Assembly (NCBI GenBank): GCA_026120035.1
Contig: JALRME010000028.1
Coordinates: 377,255-441,254, forward strand
Source: Coleophoma eucalyptorum
Taxonomy: Eukaryota; Ascomycota; Leotiomycetes; Helotiales; Dermateaceae
DNA: 64,000 nt
Direction: 5' to 3'
A program made the position numbers and the translations under genes. Numbering within the stretch: position 1 is the stretch's first letter; each line of letters starts with the position of its first letter. The notes under the pieces are model-generated. The model saw only the letters and a list, made by a program, of their open reading frames with translations. It made no database searches and was not told where the DNA came from. Shown here in pieces: positions 1 through 11,740 of this stretch.

Positions 1-45
1 TTAATGATTGTTGTATTAGCTGCTTCCAGCCTTATAAATATCCTA

Positions 46-1495
46 TTATATGACCTTTGACAAATTTCTAATATCCTTTAATTCCTTAATATTCCATAGT
101 GCATCGTTGGCCGCATCCAAGCCTTCCCCAAGCACGGCGGTACACTGATCTCTAAACTTTTCTTCTAACATTCTCTTGGTCAGCGGCACTTGAGTACTTC
201 CTACAGCATGTGCTACATGCTTTTCTAGAATTTTCCCATCCTTCATCTTAATCACAATCTTCCCTTCCTCCGCACTATATTTCTTGCCTACCACTGCATT
301 GACTTTATCACGCACGGAGATCACCACAGGGTCCTGTACAACCTCGTCTTCATACTGCGCCGGCGTGGCCTTTCCATAGACAAGTCCAATAGCGGCACCG
401 TGGTACACACTGAACTTGCTTTCAAGGTGGTCCTTCGGTTTTCGCTTACCAGTCAATTCTAACACAAGAGGATGCACAGTAATTTGGACCTCTTCAATCT
501 CCTCCACATCCAAGGATAGTTTCGTGAGATCCCCGTGTAGCTGGATACACCCATCGATTATTGGATGAATCACAATCCCACAGGGGAAAGGTTTGAAGCT
601 GTTTCGCAGAGTCTCCCACCTGCCAGGCTGCACTGCCGTATACAGCCCAAGACCCTCCTTAGCACCAGTCCCAAAACCCAGCCATTTCTCTAGAGAAGCG
701 CTCAATCCAGGTTTCGTAACCCCGACAACATTCGCCCAGCCACGCTTGGCTTCAAGGGCCGTCTCGCTGCTCGTGTAACCTCCCTGTGCCAGGACAGCTG
801 CTAAAAGCCCATTCTGTGCCGCGCGTCCAGGATGGAAGGATTTCGTATGCGAGCCAAACATCTCCCTCAAACCTACAACCTGCGTTGCTGCCAAGCCAAT
901 TGCATGGACAGTTTGATCCTCGGTGAGGCCTAATAATTTGGAGACTGCAACTGCCGCGCCGATTGATCCCGTGGTAGACGTGATGTGCCATCCAACATCA
1001 TAATGCTCGGGCCAGACGGCAAGGCCGACTTTGCACTCGGCTTCGATACCGGTGATCATTGCAAGAAGAAACTCCTGGCCAGAATACCCACCTTTCCACT
1101 CTGCTGCAGCGAGGAGCGCTGAGGCCACTGGGCCGGTAGGGTGGATGATGGTATCCAAGTGAGTGTCATCGTAGTCATGTACGTGAGAAGCAATGCCATT
1201 GATTAGCGCGGCGTGCTGCGCGTCAATTGCTAGTTTGCCTCGATGGCCTAAGAGAGTAGATTGTGGGGGCCCGAAAAAAGGCTTGAGGGCATCATACTAG
1301 GAAAATTGTCAGGGTTGATTTAGAGGTGCTTTTGTAGAGAGGACTTACAGCGATAGTGGTCGCGTGATGGTTACTACCACCGATGGCACAACCAGCCCAG
1401 TTGTAGAAGCTGTTGACTGCAGCGTCCACGACATTGTGGGGTAGATCGACATATTTCAAGTTATATGCCCAAGCAGCTAGGTGACGGGTTGCCAT
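46..1495 (-). CDS. MmgE/PrpD family protein (2-methylcitrate dehydratase / cis-aconitate decarboxylase-like)
   Basis: Two exons, 1495-1349 and 1296-46, are joined by a 52-bp phase-0 intron (donor GTAAGT, acceptor CCTAG) and give 465 aa, a normal length for the family. The second exon supplies the segment GIASHVHDYDDTHLDTIIHP, a conserved MmgE/PrpD active-site stretch, and the rest of the protein aligns by eye with the all-helical and lid domains. Characterised relatives include 2-methylcitrate dehydratase of propionate catabolism and the cis-aconitate decarboxylases that make itaconate. The substrate here cannot be told from sequence alone. There is no clear N-terminal targeting peptide. No partner gene of either pathway lies beside it. 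The frame is intact, so it is probably functional. Confidence 0.9.
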
Positions 1496-3187
1496 GGTTG
1501 TAGCTTTCTAATTCGGTTTCAACGCGGGGGAAATGTTAGTAGAGAAGATGGGATGAGAGATCCTGCTGAAAGAACCCCATGCATGGCCCACACGTCACAA
1601 TTTTATTTTACCGAGACAGAGTCGGCATTTTGGTCGTCGGCCAATGATTAAATAAACGTCAGTCTACCATGACGACCAAGCTCTTATAGGAAGAGATGAG
1701 CCTTCCAGTTGTTAAATACTCGACATGTACTAGGTTAAAATAAGAGAATATGCTATAAATTGTCTTGAGAAGCAAAAGTTGGTGCTTAGAGAATCTGGCA
1801 CGGAATGTTGTTAAAACAATCGAAAACTATTGGCACGAGTTTGCCATCCCGCAGAAAAGTATAGTTATGAACCGGCCCGATTGTATACCTGCCTGGCACT
1901 ACAATGAAAGTAACGAAACCAAGATTACAAGGTCTCAATTCAATGGTAGGGCCTTACTGGAAGGCCCAGTCAGCCTGACAACATCTCGCCAAGAGCTAGT
2001 ACTCTATATCACTCTTGTTGTGGATATCGCGGAGGTTTCCTAAATAGAAGTTGTAATCATCCTACTCATATGAATAGTCTACTTATAAAACATTTAATCT
2101 TTCAAAATGTATATTAACAACACGTTGGTCTGAAGAAAAGAAGCAGAAACATCAATAAGATAGGTTAACACTTTGCCTACTATATCAAAAACTCTTGCAT
2201 AACTCGAGACTATTCCATTACTTCTTGGTTCTGTTAGCTCTTTGAACGCGACAGGATTTCCTCTGCCATCGTGTGAAAATGTGGATAGCAGATGACCTCG
2301 TCGGAGTTTTGCAGGCAAGGAATATGACATGAGATTGGTTTTCAAAGACTACAAAGAGGCGCAGTTGAACTGGATTGGAAAGTCGATATCTATCACCACT
2401 ATCGTACCAAAATGAATTAGTAAAACCAGGAGACGGTTGCTGCGACATATTTTTGTCTAATAGCAATGGGTGAAGTCGTGTAGGCGTGATAAAATTGCTA
2501 CGCGGCAATGATCACAAATAAGAGCTCTACAGGGGCGGGATTGTGCTCTGGCTATTATTATTGGGCACTTCTGCCGCTGGGCCAAGGCTCCAATGTAAGC
2601 GGTGCTTGGTCAGCCTAGAAGAAAGATATATACCTCGAGGTGTCTTCTAAATTCTGATAGTTATTATTGAACAAGTCAAATTGATTATTGCGGGCTTCGA
2701 ACCAGTAGGAGCTTGATCTCAAAGTTCGCGACATGGCTCTGTTCAGCCAATTTTGTGTCTCAAAACTCTGGATACAACCAAGCATACTACCCCAGAAACA
2801 GACTATTAACCCAAGAGTTCGGTTCTCAACAAGTGCAGTGATGCGAAGGCGTTCATTCAAACGCTTTCGCATGTCAAGATTTGGGATCTACCCTCAAAGC
2901 CAACTGTCGGTTTGACCCGGGCTTCGAGCCACCTATGAAGAACCAGAATCGGAACACCGAAGGTCATTTTACTCGAGACTTTGAGCAAGCCGCTGGGCTC
3001 CGGTACTTATAACTGTAGCATTTGCTGCAGGAGATATTTATATTGAATTATAGACGTCGTGGTGCACTGGTTACTACCGTCAGCAGACTGGTAATACAAA
3101 TAACAAGGATCCGTACCTTCTTTACTTGGGTCGTTCAGAAAAACCAACACAATCGACGGATACAAAGGATCAACAGAAATCCCTGAT
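1496..3187. other. gene-free spacer
   Basis: About 1.7 kb of AT-rich sequence. Short open frames occur on both strands, the longest about 100 codons, but none has a recognisable motif or a splice partner. I see no gene here. Confidence 0.5.
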
Positions 3188-3260
3188 ATGTCCCCTGATT
3201 TTGGCAGCTGCCCAGCCGTTGATCAGCTGGTACATCTCGAGACCCCAAGGCCCAATAATT

Positions 3261-3604
3261 TACAAGCCCTTAAAACTTGAGGGGAGATCCGAGTGCTGGT
3301 TATAAGGCCCGGAACAAGCTCTGAGAAAATCGAGTGTGATTTGCGTCACATTATTCTTCCCGAAGTAAAAGTCCAATATGAAGCAATCTCGTATGTTTGG
3401 GGACCTCAAAGTCAAACTCGGAGTGTCAAAGTTGGTGTGGAGGAAGACGTCCCAATAGGCTTGAATCTCTACGATGCACTTGAGTCTCTCCGTCTCCCTT
3501 ATCAGGAGCGTATTCTTTGGGTAGATAAACTTTTCATAAATCAAGACGATGTCGTTGAACGAACACAGCAAGTCAGAGTTATGGGTCAGATATTCTCAAC
3601 CTAA
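3261..3604 (+). pseudogene. HET (heterokaryon incompatibility) gene remnant, N-terminal half only
   Basis: The open frame carries the classic first half of a HET domain (PF06985). It begins with an EIRVLVIRPG-like opening, then YEAISYVWGPQ, then ILWVDKLFINQDDVVERTQQV, and stops after VMGQIFST, where normal members continue with IYxxAxxVxVWLG. A residue block YKPLKLEG, which normally precedes EIR, is present just upstream but in another frame, and an in-frame TGA lies at 3278-3280. The 5' end is therefore frameshifted and the 3' end is truncated. The usual cysteine of LCINQ is phenylalanine here. HET domains trigger incompatibility cell death in filamentous fungi; this copy should be dead. Confidence 0.8.
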
Positions 3605-4199
3605 ATGAAAGGACGAACTAGCTGGTCAATCCGTATTTCGCCTCTCCTTAACCATTACCATAACTCTCTGACAGTTAGATTGTAGTACTACTTCCCTCTA
3701 TTGACCAAGTATTGAAAATGATATCGAACAAGCGACGACCGGACTTTGCTCTGGGGTAATCAATAACGATGCACAAAGGCAGTAGTACTTTTGCGACCAC
3801 AGGAGTAGTGCCGTTTCTTGTCGGCGATAGTTTCGACCTTGGGTCTTACCTAATATTGGACTTACTTGGTCGTTTGTTTGAGATCTCTTTTCCATGTTGT
3901 CTACTCAATGATCAGCCCGTTTTACTTGTAATGTAAGCCCAGTATGCGACCACGCAGACTGCACCACCTTCCACTTCGGGAGCCTTGCATTTAAGGACGT
4001 GCACTGCAAGGGACTGGCTGCATCTTACACCGCGCAACGCGAACATCACAACGTCCCCCATCTCAGCCTCGCGGTCGAAGAAGTCCTCGTCGCCTCGATC
4101 AGTGGCAATCAGTTGCACACCATTTATCATTGTACAATCAATATCGCCGTTTACAAGCATACAAGCATTCGAGGCGCCGCTCACTGAAGCGTAAGTCTC
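3605..4199. other. spacer upstream of the AAA ATPase gene
   Basis: No recognisable gene. A 147-codon open frame on the minus strand (3912-4355) overlaps the start of the AAA gene and has no identifiable motif. This stretch probably holds the promoter of the AAA gene. Confidence 0.4.
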
Positions 4200-6485
4200 A
4201 TGGAGGATGACCAAGCTCCCGAGTATGACAGGCCTGGGAAACGGGTCAAGCGCAGCAACAGTGATGCCCTCCCCTCCATAGTACCGGGAGAAGACAACCC
4301 TAGAGAGGCTACAGAGAGCGTTCAATTGAACTTGGTTAGCGAACCGAGGGTACATTATCTGGTTCTACACAAAGTGGACTGCAAGAACAGTGTAACAGCT
4401 GGAGAGGACCATTCGAAGCACCCCAGGTCTGCTTGTTATCTCGATGTTCCGAGAATGTACGCCAAAGATAGTCGAGGATCTGGATTGCGCGGTATGCACT
4501 ATGTAGCCGACGTGGATGAGTATCTCGAGAATCGCCCAGATATCTGTCTCTTGGTGTACAAGACATACAATTGCGAGAGATATCTTCAACATATTCTTGA
4601 TCAATTTGAGAAACTTGCGCCCGAGAACATGAGCCATTCACTATTTCTCGAGTTCAGACCGTGGTTCTATAGTCTCAAAGAGGATGCTAGCCCTGCCAAA
4701 GCCTTGATAGAGTACATCCAGGTCGTATCGCACACGTTGACCAAAGGATTGACTAGATTGACGCTGTCAGATCCTGACTACTATGGCAAATGGCAAGACT
4801 CCAAAAACCTGATTGCACCTTATGACTATTTCTATCACCACCAGGCGGCGTTGAGAACGATCACACCCGAGCTTCTCGATGGGCAATCCCAAGAAGAGGT
4901 AATGGTCCTTCTGGACTATATCCAGACATCTCACGGGCGTGAATATGATGAGGCAGATTATCTCTTCTCGCAGGGTTTTGTCTCCAAGAAGTTTTTCACG
5001 AAACTATTTCGTGCACGCGAGATCATCGTGAGCAATGTTGAAGGCGGGGTTCAGGCATACATGGTCGAGACGTGCGAAGCACGGCCAGGACGTCAGATTG
5101 ATCTTGCTTGTTGGTATTGGGAATATGATGGCAATTTTCAGAGATCAAAGGAGCAGATTACCATTCACTGGCCTGACGAGAATGAAGACATTGCTCCTGT
5201 GGGTAGTCTGAAGGCCTGGCCCTTACGTCTTGACAGGACAGGAATATTGGAGCATCTGGAGGAACGAGGCAGTCGATTCTGGGAGTGCCGGCGCCGGAAA
5301 CTTGTCAGTTATGTGGCTCCACTTGCGAACACGTTTGACATCCATTCGGTAAATATGAAGGCTTCGACTTGTTGCGCGGCTTCTGACATTTGTAGACAAA
5401 CCCGAGGTACATGGTTGATATAGAGACATATCGGCACTTACACCCCGGCAAGATCAAAAGCGGAAGTCATACTCAGGACCAACACGATAGAATCGATATG
5501 GATTGTGATGAGCCTCCAGAAGGCATATTCAGGGTTTTATTACCTCCAACAGTGCTCGGATTTGGATTTCTCGATAAGAAGTGGAGTACGGAAACCATAT
5601 TTGAATACCCCTCACATAGATTTGCTGACATTATCAATGCTAGGAACACTTCGCGTGGACTACATTCGAGATGTCGGATGGAACACCGCGGCATTTGAAC
5701 GTCTGGTCTTGAAGTCCAACAAAAAGGAGTTGATTCAAGCGCTTGTCACGGTGCATCTTGGTAAAACAAATACGGCAGATGTCGTGGAAGGCAAGGGTAA
5801 TGGCCTGATACTGCTTCTGCACGGACCGCCAGGAACTGGAAAGACACTCACGGCGGAGAGTGTCGCCGAGCTTGCTTCGAAGCCGTTATACAGGGTCACA
5901 TGTGGTGATATCGGAACAGATCCGGAGAGCGTTGAGAAGTATCTCGACTCGGCCCTGTTCATTGGAACGATATGGGGCTGCGTGGTTCTGCTCGACGAAG
6001 CTGACGTCTTTCTGGAAGAGCGTACGCAGACTGATCTTGTCCGCAATGCACTTGTCTCTGTCTTCCTTCGAGTTTTAGAGTACTACGATGGTATTCTGAT
6101 TCTAACTTCGAACAGAGTGGGGACCTTCGATGAAGCATTCAAATCTCGCATGCAAATGGCTGTCCATTATCCAAACCTCGAACCAGATGGACGACGGAGG
6201 ATCTGGCAAAATTTCTTTACAGCGCTGAAAGAAGCAAAGATTGATATGAACTCACGCGAACTGGAGCAAGAGTTAGGAACTTTGGCCTCTCATAATCTCA
6301 ATGGGAGACAAATCCGAAACACAATAAAAACAGCTCGACAATTGGCGACGTTCAAAGGCGAGCGACTGCAATTCAAGCATCTGGAGAGCGTCATCGACAT
6401 TGCTAATGACTTTGAGGACTACCTTGTGAAGACCAAGGGCCACGACCACGAGCGGTGGGCACGCGAGAACCAATTAAGAGCGTGA
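4200..6485 (+). CDS. AAA+ ATPase with fungal N-terminal domain (DUF7025-like)
   Basis: Three exons, 4200-5348, 5396-5585 and 5644-6485, give 726 aa; the frame closes exactly over both introns (47 and 58 bp). Residues 1-380 form the fungal-type N-terminal region, ending in WYWEYDGNF-like sequence. A block with GFGFLDKKW leads into the AAA core. Walker A GPPGTGKT is at about 507-514, Walker B VVLLDEAD at about 560-567, and a sensor-like LTSNR follows. The C-terminal lid ends near HERWAREN. Proteins of this type are common and expanded in Pezizomycotina and usually annotated only as P-loop NTPases; their clients are unknown. All catalytic motifs are intact. The start is the first ATG after an in-frame TGA at 4185. 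Confidence 0.9.
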
Positions 6486-6912
6486 TTATCCAGCTTGCCA
6501 GAGATAGATTTTAGGGCGCCGCCAAAACTTTTCTTAGAATTAAATATAGAGTTTTGATGAGTATCACAACAATCACTGCTTGTGAAATGAACTTCAACAT
6601 CAGTCGAGATATTTCCTCTACATCCTGGGAAACCTGTCACAAGCTTGCCCCCTGGTGACTATTGAATCCAGAATGAGGTTGCCTATCATCCTGTTGACGC
6701 CACAGTCGGCAAAATTGGGTTTGCTTTCATATTGCACCCTCCGAACATTCTGGAAAAGGCGAGTGAGATTGGTCTTGCTGATATTGGGTTAGACTCCAAT
6801 CACGAACATATCGGCCCCTAGTAAGCTCCTATCTCCTTTGGAAAGCTTATGGACGGTAATTAATATAAATTAGATGACTTGTTGGACGCATATATGCCTG
6901 GAATAGTTGTCC
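6486..6912. other. convergent intergenic spacer
   Basis: The stretch lies between the 3' ends of the AAA gene (+) and the Yippee gene (-). No gene is seen. Confidence 0.5.
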
Positions 6913-8782
6913 TTATGAAACAACGCACATTAGCTCGGCCTCGAGAATGGATTTTCCCTCTTTGTATTTCTCGCTCTTTTCATATGCTTTGTCGAACTTC
7001 CAGCCCACATACTCCCTGCAACTTTTGCAACTAATGTCTCTCACAACGTGTCTTCCTGTAGTCATATTCCGCTCCTGCGCATCGGCGAGAATCACATTAA
7101 CCACGTTATTAAAAAGGTAAGCTTTGCCATGTTGGCCTCGGAAGTTGCGTGAGAAAATTTCCTCGTGTAGAGATAATTGGGTCCGGCAATTCTATTGTTT
7201 GTCAAATGTATGTGCTCCTCACCTGATAATCGGGACTTACTTTGCATCCGTAAATCTTGTCTCCTACCAGCATCACGAAGGGGTTGGGGGCGATTGTTTC
7301 CAAACGTCTTTGGCCACTAGCGACAGCCTTGGCCACGTCAAGCAAACAGCCATTTTGCTTGAGGGCACAAAGGAGAATGCTCATCTCAGTTGAAGAGCCA
7401 CCAGTTCGGTCTTCCGATATTGTATAGCTTACTCCACGGTTCTGTTTGATAGGTGATGATGGGCCCAATTTTGCATCCCTCGTGGTCTCTCCACGACTCA
7501 CAGATTGTTCTGCTGTATCATTCAAGCTCATATAGGTCTCTTTTCCAAGGTCATCATCGAAAAAAGGGTTTGGAGGAGGTAAATCCCGATTCTGGTTGCC
7601 AATCACTGTCGCATTTCGATCCATGCGGCGGGACTGTCTTACGCCGTCGGTAGGGTATGAACTGGTAGTCTCCAATGGCCGGCTCTTTTCTTCTTCTGCA
7701 TTCGCAGAATATGATTTTATAATTTTTGCCAGTGCTTTTACTTCATCCTCTGCATCCCAAGAACGCCTTGTACTATACGGAATCGAAGCTACCTTCCCTA
7801 CATGACGAGTATCCAAGCTTGAGTCGAAACCTCGATACTTCTGATCAGAAAAATGCGATAATCTACTGGCTTGAATAGTTGAATCAGATATCGAGGACTC
7901 CCGTGATAGAGTTGCAGCAGAGTATTCTGATGGTAGTTGGGAATCGTGGAGGGGCCTCCTAAGGTTCGATGACGCTCGTGATATAGCTGCGTCCGTAGCC
8001 TCCAGATCTGCATAGCTAGTATTCAAAGTTGAACCAAAGCTACGATCATCCTGAGCAAGAGAATACGAAGCTCTACCGGCTCGGATAGTTGTAGTAGATA
8101 CCGAGGACTCCCGTGATAACGTTGCCGTCGAAGCCGCTGTATCTCCACGGGGAATATCCAAAGCTGAACTAAAAGTCCTATTATCCTCACTATGAGAATC
8201 CCGAAGCCCACTGGCTCGAAAAGTCGAATCAGACACTGAGGACTTCCGTGATAGAGTTGAAGCCGAAGAGTTTGATCTGGACAGTGACAGACGGTCACGT
8301 GTATGCGAGGTACCCAAAGACAGCTCTGATGGTAGAGAGTTGTGGAAGAAAAGTCTTCTTAGGTTCATTGCTCTCATACCGGTGATTTCAGAGCCCTCCA
8401 TTCGGGATGACGTCGCTGAGGGTGTCCCCGACAATAGCTCAGTGTGATGAAATGGGGTGTTAGCTGCAACCGCGCGTCGAGGCCCTCCCTCATCTGAGGC
8501 ATCTCGTCGTCTTTTCCTACTGGCGTCAAGACGGGTCGGAACTAATTCTCGCGGGCTTCTCGAATTCATGTTTTTGGAATCGACGCGATCGGTCATATTC
8601 TCTGGTGCCGATCCAAACAATCTCCGGCGTGGAACGGGTCGGAATGGTTTCACAGATTCCTCGTGGTGAAATGTCGATCTTTGTGGAGACAAGAAGGATT
8701 GGGATATCCCGCAATCCGGTATCAATCTCTTGGGCGACTGAGGTTGTTGTCCTGGTTGGGAGAAAACAGTAGAATTGCTCAA
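6913..8782 (-). CDS. Yippee/Mis18-type zinc-binding domain protein with a long disordered N-terminus
   Basis: Exons 8782-7241 and 7191-6913 are joined by a 49-bp intron (GTAAGT...ATAG) and give 606 aa. Residues 500-606 are a clear Yippee domain: CKNC zinc ligands at about 513-516 straddle the intron, then GKAYLF, then TGRHVVRDISCKSC with C569 and C572, GWKFDKAYE and YKEGKSILE. Typical Yippee proteins are about 120 aa. Here some 490 residues precede the domain; they are Ser/Arg-rich, apparently disordered and partly repetitive. Yippee folds are related to the Mis18 and cereblon thalidomide-binding domains and are often linked to nuclear or centrosomal protein interactions. The precise role here is unknown. 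The downstream exon is easily missed because it has no start codon of its own at the right place. Confidence 0.88.
7830..8290 (-). repeat. degenerate Ser-rich repeats inside the Yippee gene
   Basis: The encoded protein repeats a unit built around TLSRESSVSDSTIxASxLxx followed by a DxRxFxSxLDT-like tail. Four copies of about 45-70 residues are visible, one of them diverged to AISRASSNL. The serines in SRESS(V/I)S contexts look like possible phosphorylation sites, which is inference. Confidence 0.65.
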
Positions 8783-9174
8783 GTGTACCGATTAACACAC
8801 AACCACGAGACTGCCGTTGAGCAGTTTTGGGACTCGTCCTCGATGCGCGTTCTGCATCTGGGTGGCTGTGCGTTATCAGTTACGACGTGTGCAAAGCCGT
8901 CGGTGACTGTTTTGGGTACATTTCTCTCTCTTGGGTTCTTCTGGCAGTGTGGCTGCGCAAACACCCAGTCACAATGGATTCCTGGGGTCTGTCCCGATCA
9001 ATTCTTCCACCCTTGCGCCACCTTACCGCCAACACGCAGATACAAATCTATACGAATGACTGAAGGTTGGGCCTTTTCGCCAGCCTCTCAATGGTGGTTT
9101 CCATCGTGATAACGGTCCTGGGTTTCCTTACCACTGCTCTCAATTGTGTGCATTTAACAACCTAGAAGGCAAAC

Positions 9175-11011
9175 ATGGCGATGACGGTGCATTCGCAGCC
9201 AGGCATCGCCGCATGGTATAAATCTGGCCCAGGGAGGTGAGCAAATCTATCACAAGTTTCTGGCTACGCTTCTCCCATTTCGGCATTTCATCACCTAGGC
9301 CATACGTTGAGGATCAAAGTACTGACTACTTTATAGTCCAGACACAATTGCAGAGGAAGCTTATGCGTGTGCCATTCAGTACTTTGAGCAAGAGTTGACG
9401 ACGGATCAGAAAAAGACGGGGTGGATTAGAAGTCAGCAGACTTCCATCATCAGCATTCTTGAAGTCGTAGAAAAGGCAAAGCTCGAGTATTCCACAAAGC
9501 ATGGTCCTTGTAACGACAAGGCTAGGAAATGGGTCAACGTGTTCGCATCGAGGGTGTCGTATTATGGTTTAGTGCTTGACACATTGGCGCAACACCACCC
9601 AGAGTACGTTGCTTTAGCCTGGGGAGCTATCAAGTTTGTTTTAGTGGTAAGTCTCCAAATTCTGAGATATACTGTAAAGATTTGGAACATGCAGTAATAC
9701 TTATTCTGTTTTCGTCAGGGCGTCCTGAACCACTCAGAAATGATCGCCAAATTATCCAAAGCATTGTCCAGGGTTGGCGAAGTACTGCCACTTATCAAGC
9801 TAGGAATTGACTTATACCCCACAGAGTATATGAAAGAGGCTGTAGGCAGGGTTTACGCTCATATTATGCTATTTCTCCAGAAAGCCGCAAAGTGGTACAC
9901 CATGGGCTCGGCTCGTCGAGTGTTGTCGGCAATTGGGAGCCCTTTTGTTCTCAGTTACGAAGATACTGTGGAACAAATACGGTCTTGCACCGAATATGTC
10001 AACACTGTCGCCAATGCAGGATCAAGGGCCGAGACCAGAGGACTTACGGTCATGATAGAACAGCAGGATCAAACACTTCGGCAGATGCGGGAGCAGCTCA
10101 ACATTTTGACTCAACGATCATATGAGCGCGAAAGTCAAATTGTCCAGCTACTACAGATCGCGAAATTTACGGGGCCCATAATCCAGGACACATACCTTGA
10201 GGTTGGCAATCAGGGAAGACTTATTGGTGAAATGTACTCAATCGATGTTTTGGGTCTGCTAAAACCCTCTCGCACTCCTGATGACGTACTCTTTACCTCT
10301 CAGTCAATAGCAAAAAGACGAAAACTCTGGAACCAGCCTGGCCCGAATTCTGCTTCGTACATTCAAATGCTTAACCACTGGATTTCAGTCTCAGGATCAT
10401 CACTGTTCTTAGTGCAAGCCGGTCCGGGAGCAGAAACCAAAACGAAAGATCTGGCTGTTGAGGTGGCGGTTCTACTGAAGAAAAACTCCCACGATATCGT
10501 CTGGTATATCTCTGAACGGCTGAATGACAACCAGGATTATGGCCTTATCGACGTACTAAAGGTGCTCATTTTCCAGATTTTTCAAAAGCACCCGGAACTA
10601 ATAACATCCGACCCTGCATCGTTTGCAATTACCAAGCTTCAGTCCCAGCACTCTGAGCAAGATTGGATCAACCTTTTCCTTTTCGTGCTTGGCCGAGTCC
10701 CGCGATGTTTCATGATAATCGAGACCGAGTCGATCTATGGCAGGATGGACAAGAACTCATGGTCTGTCACTCTGTCTACCATTTTCAAGCAGGCTGTCGC
10801 AAATGCCGAGCAAAATAAGCACCAGCTAAAGGTATTATTGGTCACCTACGGTGCTGCCCGTGCACCTCAGACCGAGGTCACATGTCCTGGACAAGTTGTA
10901 GCGTTCATCAGATCGACGCCAGTCAATCTTCCAAAGTCGAGGCGTGGACTTGGTCGGCATCAGAAACGCCACATAGGCCGCAAACTTGGTGCATCAATCA
11001 GAAAGTCATAA
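9175..11011 (+). CDS. DUF7708 protein with degenerate NACHT/STAND-like core
   Basis: Three exons, 9175-9236, 9337-9646 and 9719-11011, give 554 aa with consistent phases (introns of 100 and 72 bp). Residues 25-200 form the helical domain found at the N-terminus of many fungal NACHT-ankyrin proteins (DUF7708), recognisable by ARKWVNVFASRVSYYGLVLD, then QHHPEYVALAWGAIKF, then LYPTEYMKEAV. A coiled-coil stretch follows (about 215-255). The later part has the layout of an NTPase core, but the P-loop position reads VQAGPGAETKTKD, without the GK(S/T) needed to hold phosphate, and the Walker B position reads CFMIIETES. It ends in an Arg-rich tail. It is probably a regulatory or decayed relative of NLR proteins that no longer hydrolyses NTP. 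The N-terminal family call is firmer than the NACHT call. Confidence 0.78.
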
Positions 11012-11461
11012 CAGTAATCCCGACTGAGATATTAAGAGCTCAAAGCAGGGTTCGTCTATATCGGCGATACAGACCGAACGGAATGCAACTCCGCATTAAG
11101 CGACAGGCCTCGCAGCCGGCGATCAAATACGATCAAATACCGTGACAGATGGTATGTCGGGACTTTACGACAGGACACTAGAATCTAGTGGCCCGATAAA
11201 GCCGCGTATGCACATACAAGATGCGCTGCCTCGTCATGCAGAGCTATGGAGAGCTCTCGGAGCATTACTATCATCACATGGGCCAGTCATCTTACCCACT
11301 GCAACTCTAGTAGAGAACACATATATTTTGAGAATACGACCATCACAAAAGTCCGTCTCGACGGTTAAGTTGAATGTAAGGTTCCCGTATATAACTCCTG
11401 TGATGAGGTTCGCAAAAAAATAAATACTTTCCTACGCATTCCTAGTGTCACGCAGGATGAA
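11012..11461. other. spacer, possibly decayed coding sequence
   Basis: Two overlapping open frames of 87 and 93 codons run through this stretch on the plus strand without recognisable domains. They may be remains of the gene whose zinc-ribbon end lies just downstream. Confidence 0.35.
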
Positions 11462-11740
11462 ATGAAAAAAGAACAGGGACAACACGCACATTTCGATCTC
11501 CCCGACCACTATTTTACAGCCGAGGAAAACGGTCCGCTTTCTACTTGCCATCAGAACGGCTGGTACGCAAAAGTACAAGGTCGTACAGCATGCCCGAAAT
11601 GCTCTGAGATCTGTACTTATCTGCTGCAGTGCCCGGCTGTAAGATGAAGGCATGTCTGGGATGTCAAAGTGAGATACGGCCAAGGAGGAGGGGGGTTCCG
11701 CGTTATACGCCAGGGATAAATGGAAGATTTCCTCTAGACT
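11462..11740 (+). pseudogene. C-terminal zinc-ribbon remnant, frameshifted
   Basis: The first frame encodes PLSTCHQNGWYAKVQGR, TACPKCSEICTYLLQCP and then stops. The adjacent frame continues the cysteine pattern as GCKMKACLGCQSEIRPRR. One missing base near 11635-11640 explains the break. The spacing C..H, CPKC, QCPGC, KACLGC resembles a zinc-ribbon tail that I associate with large fungal multidomain proteins, but I cannot name the parent family. No intact N-terminal part is nearby. Confidence 0.6.

Noticed and set aside
3912..4355. 147-codon minus-strand open frame overlapping the AAA gene start
   Set aside because: No motif or splice partner, and its right end overlaps the well-supported AAA gene on the other strand. 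Probably a shadow frame.
8663..9109. 148-codon plus-strand frame opposite the Yippee gene start
   Set aside because: Antisense shadow of the Yippee gene 5' end and its promoter; no domain.
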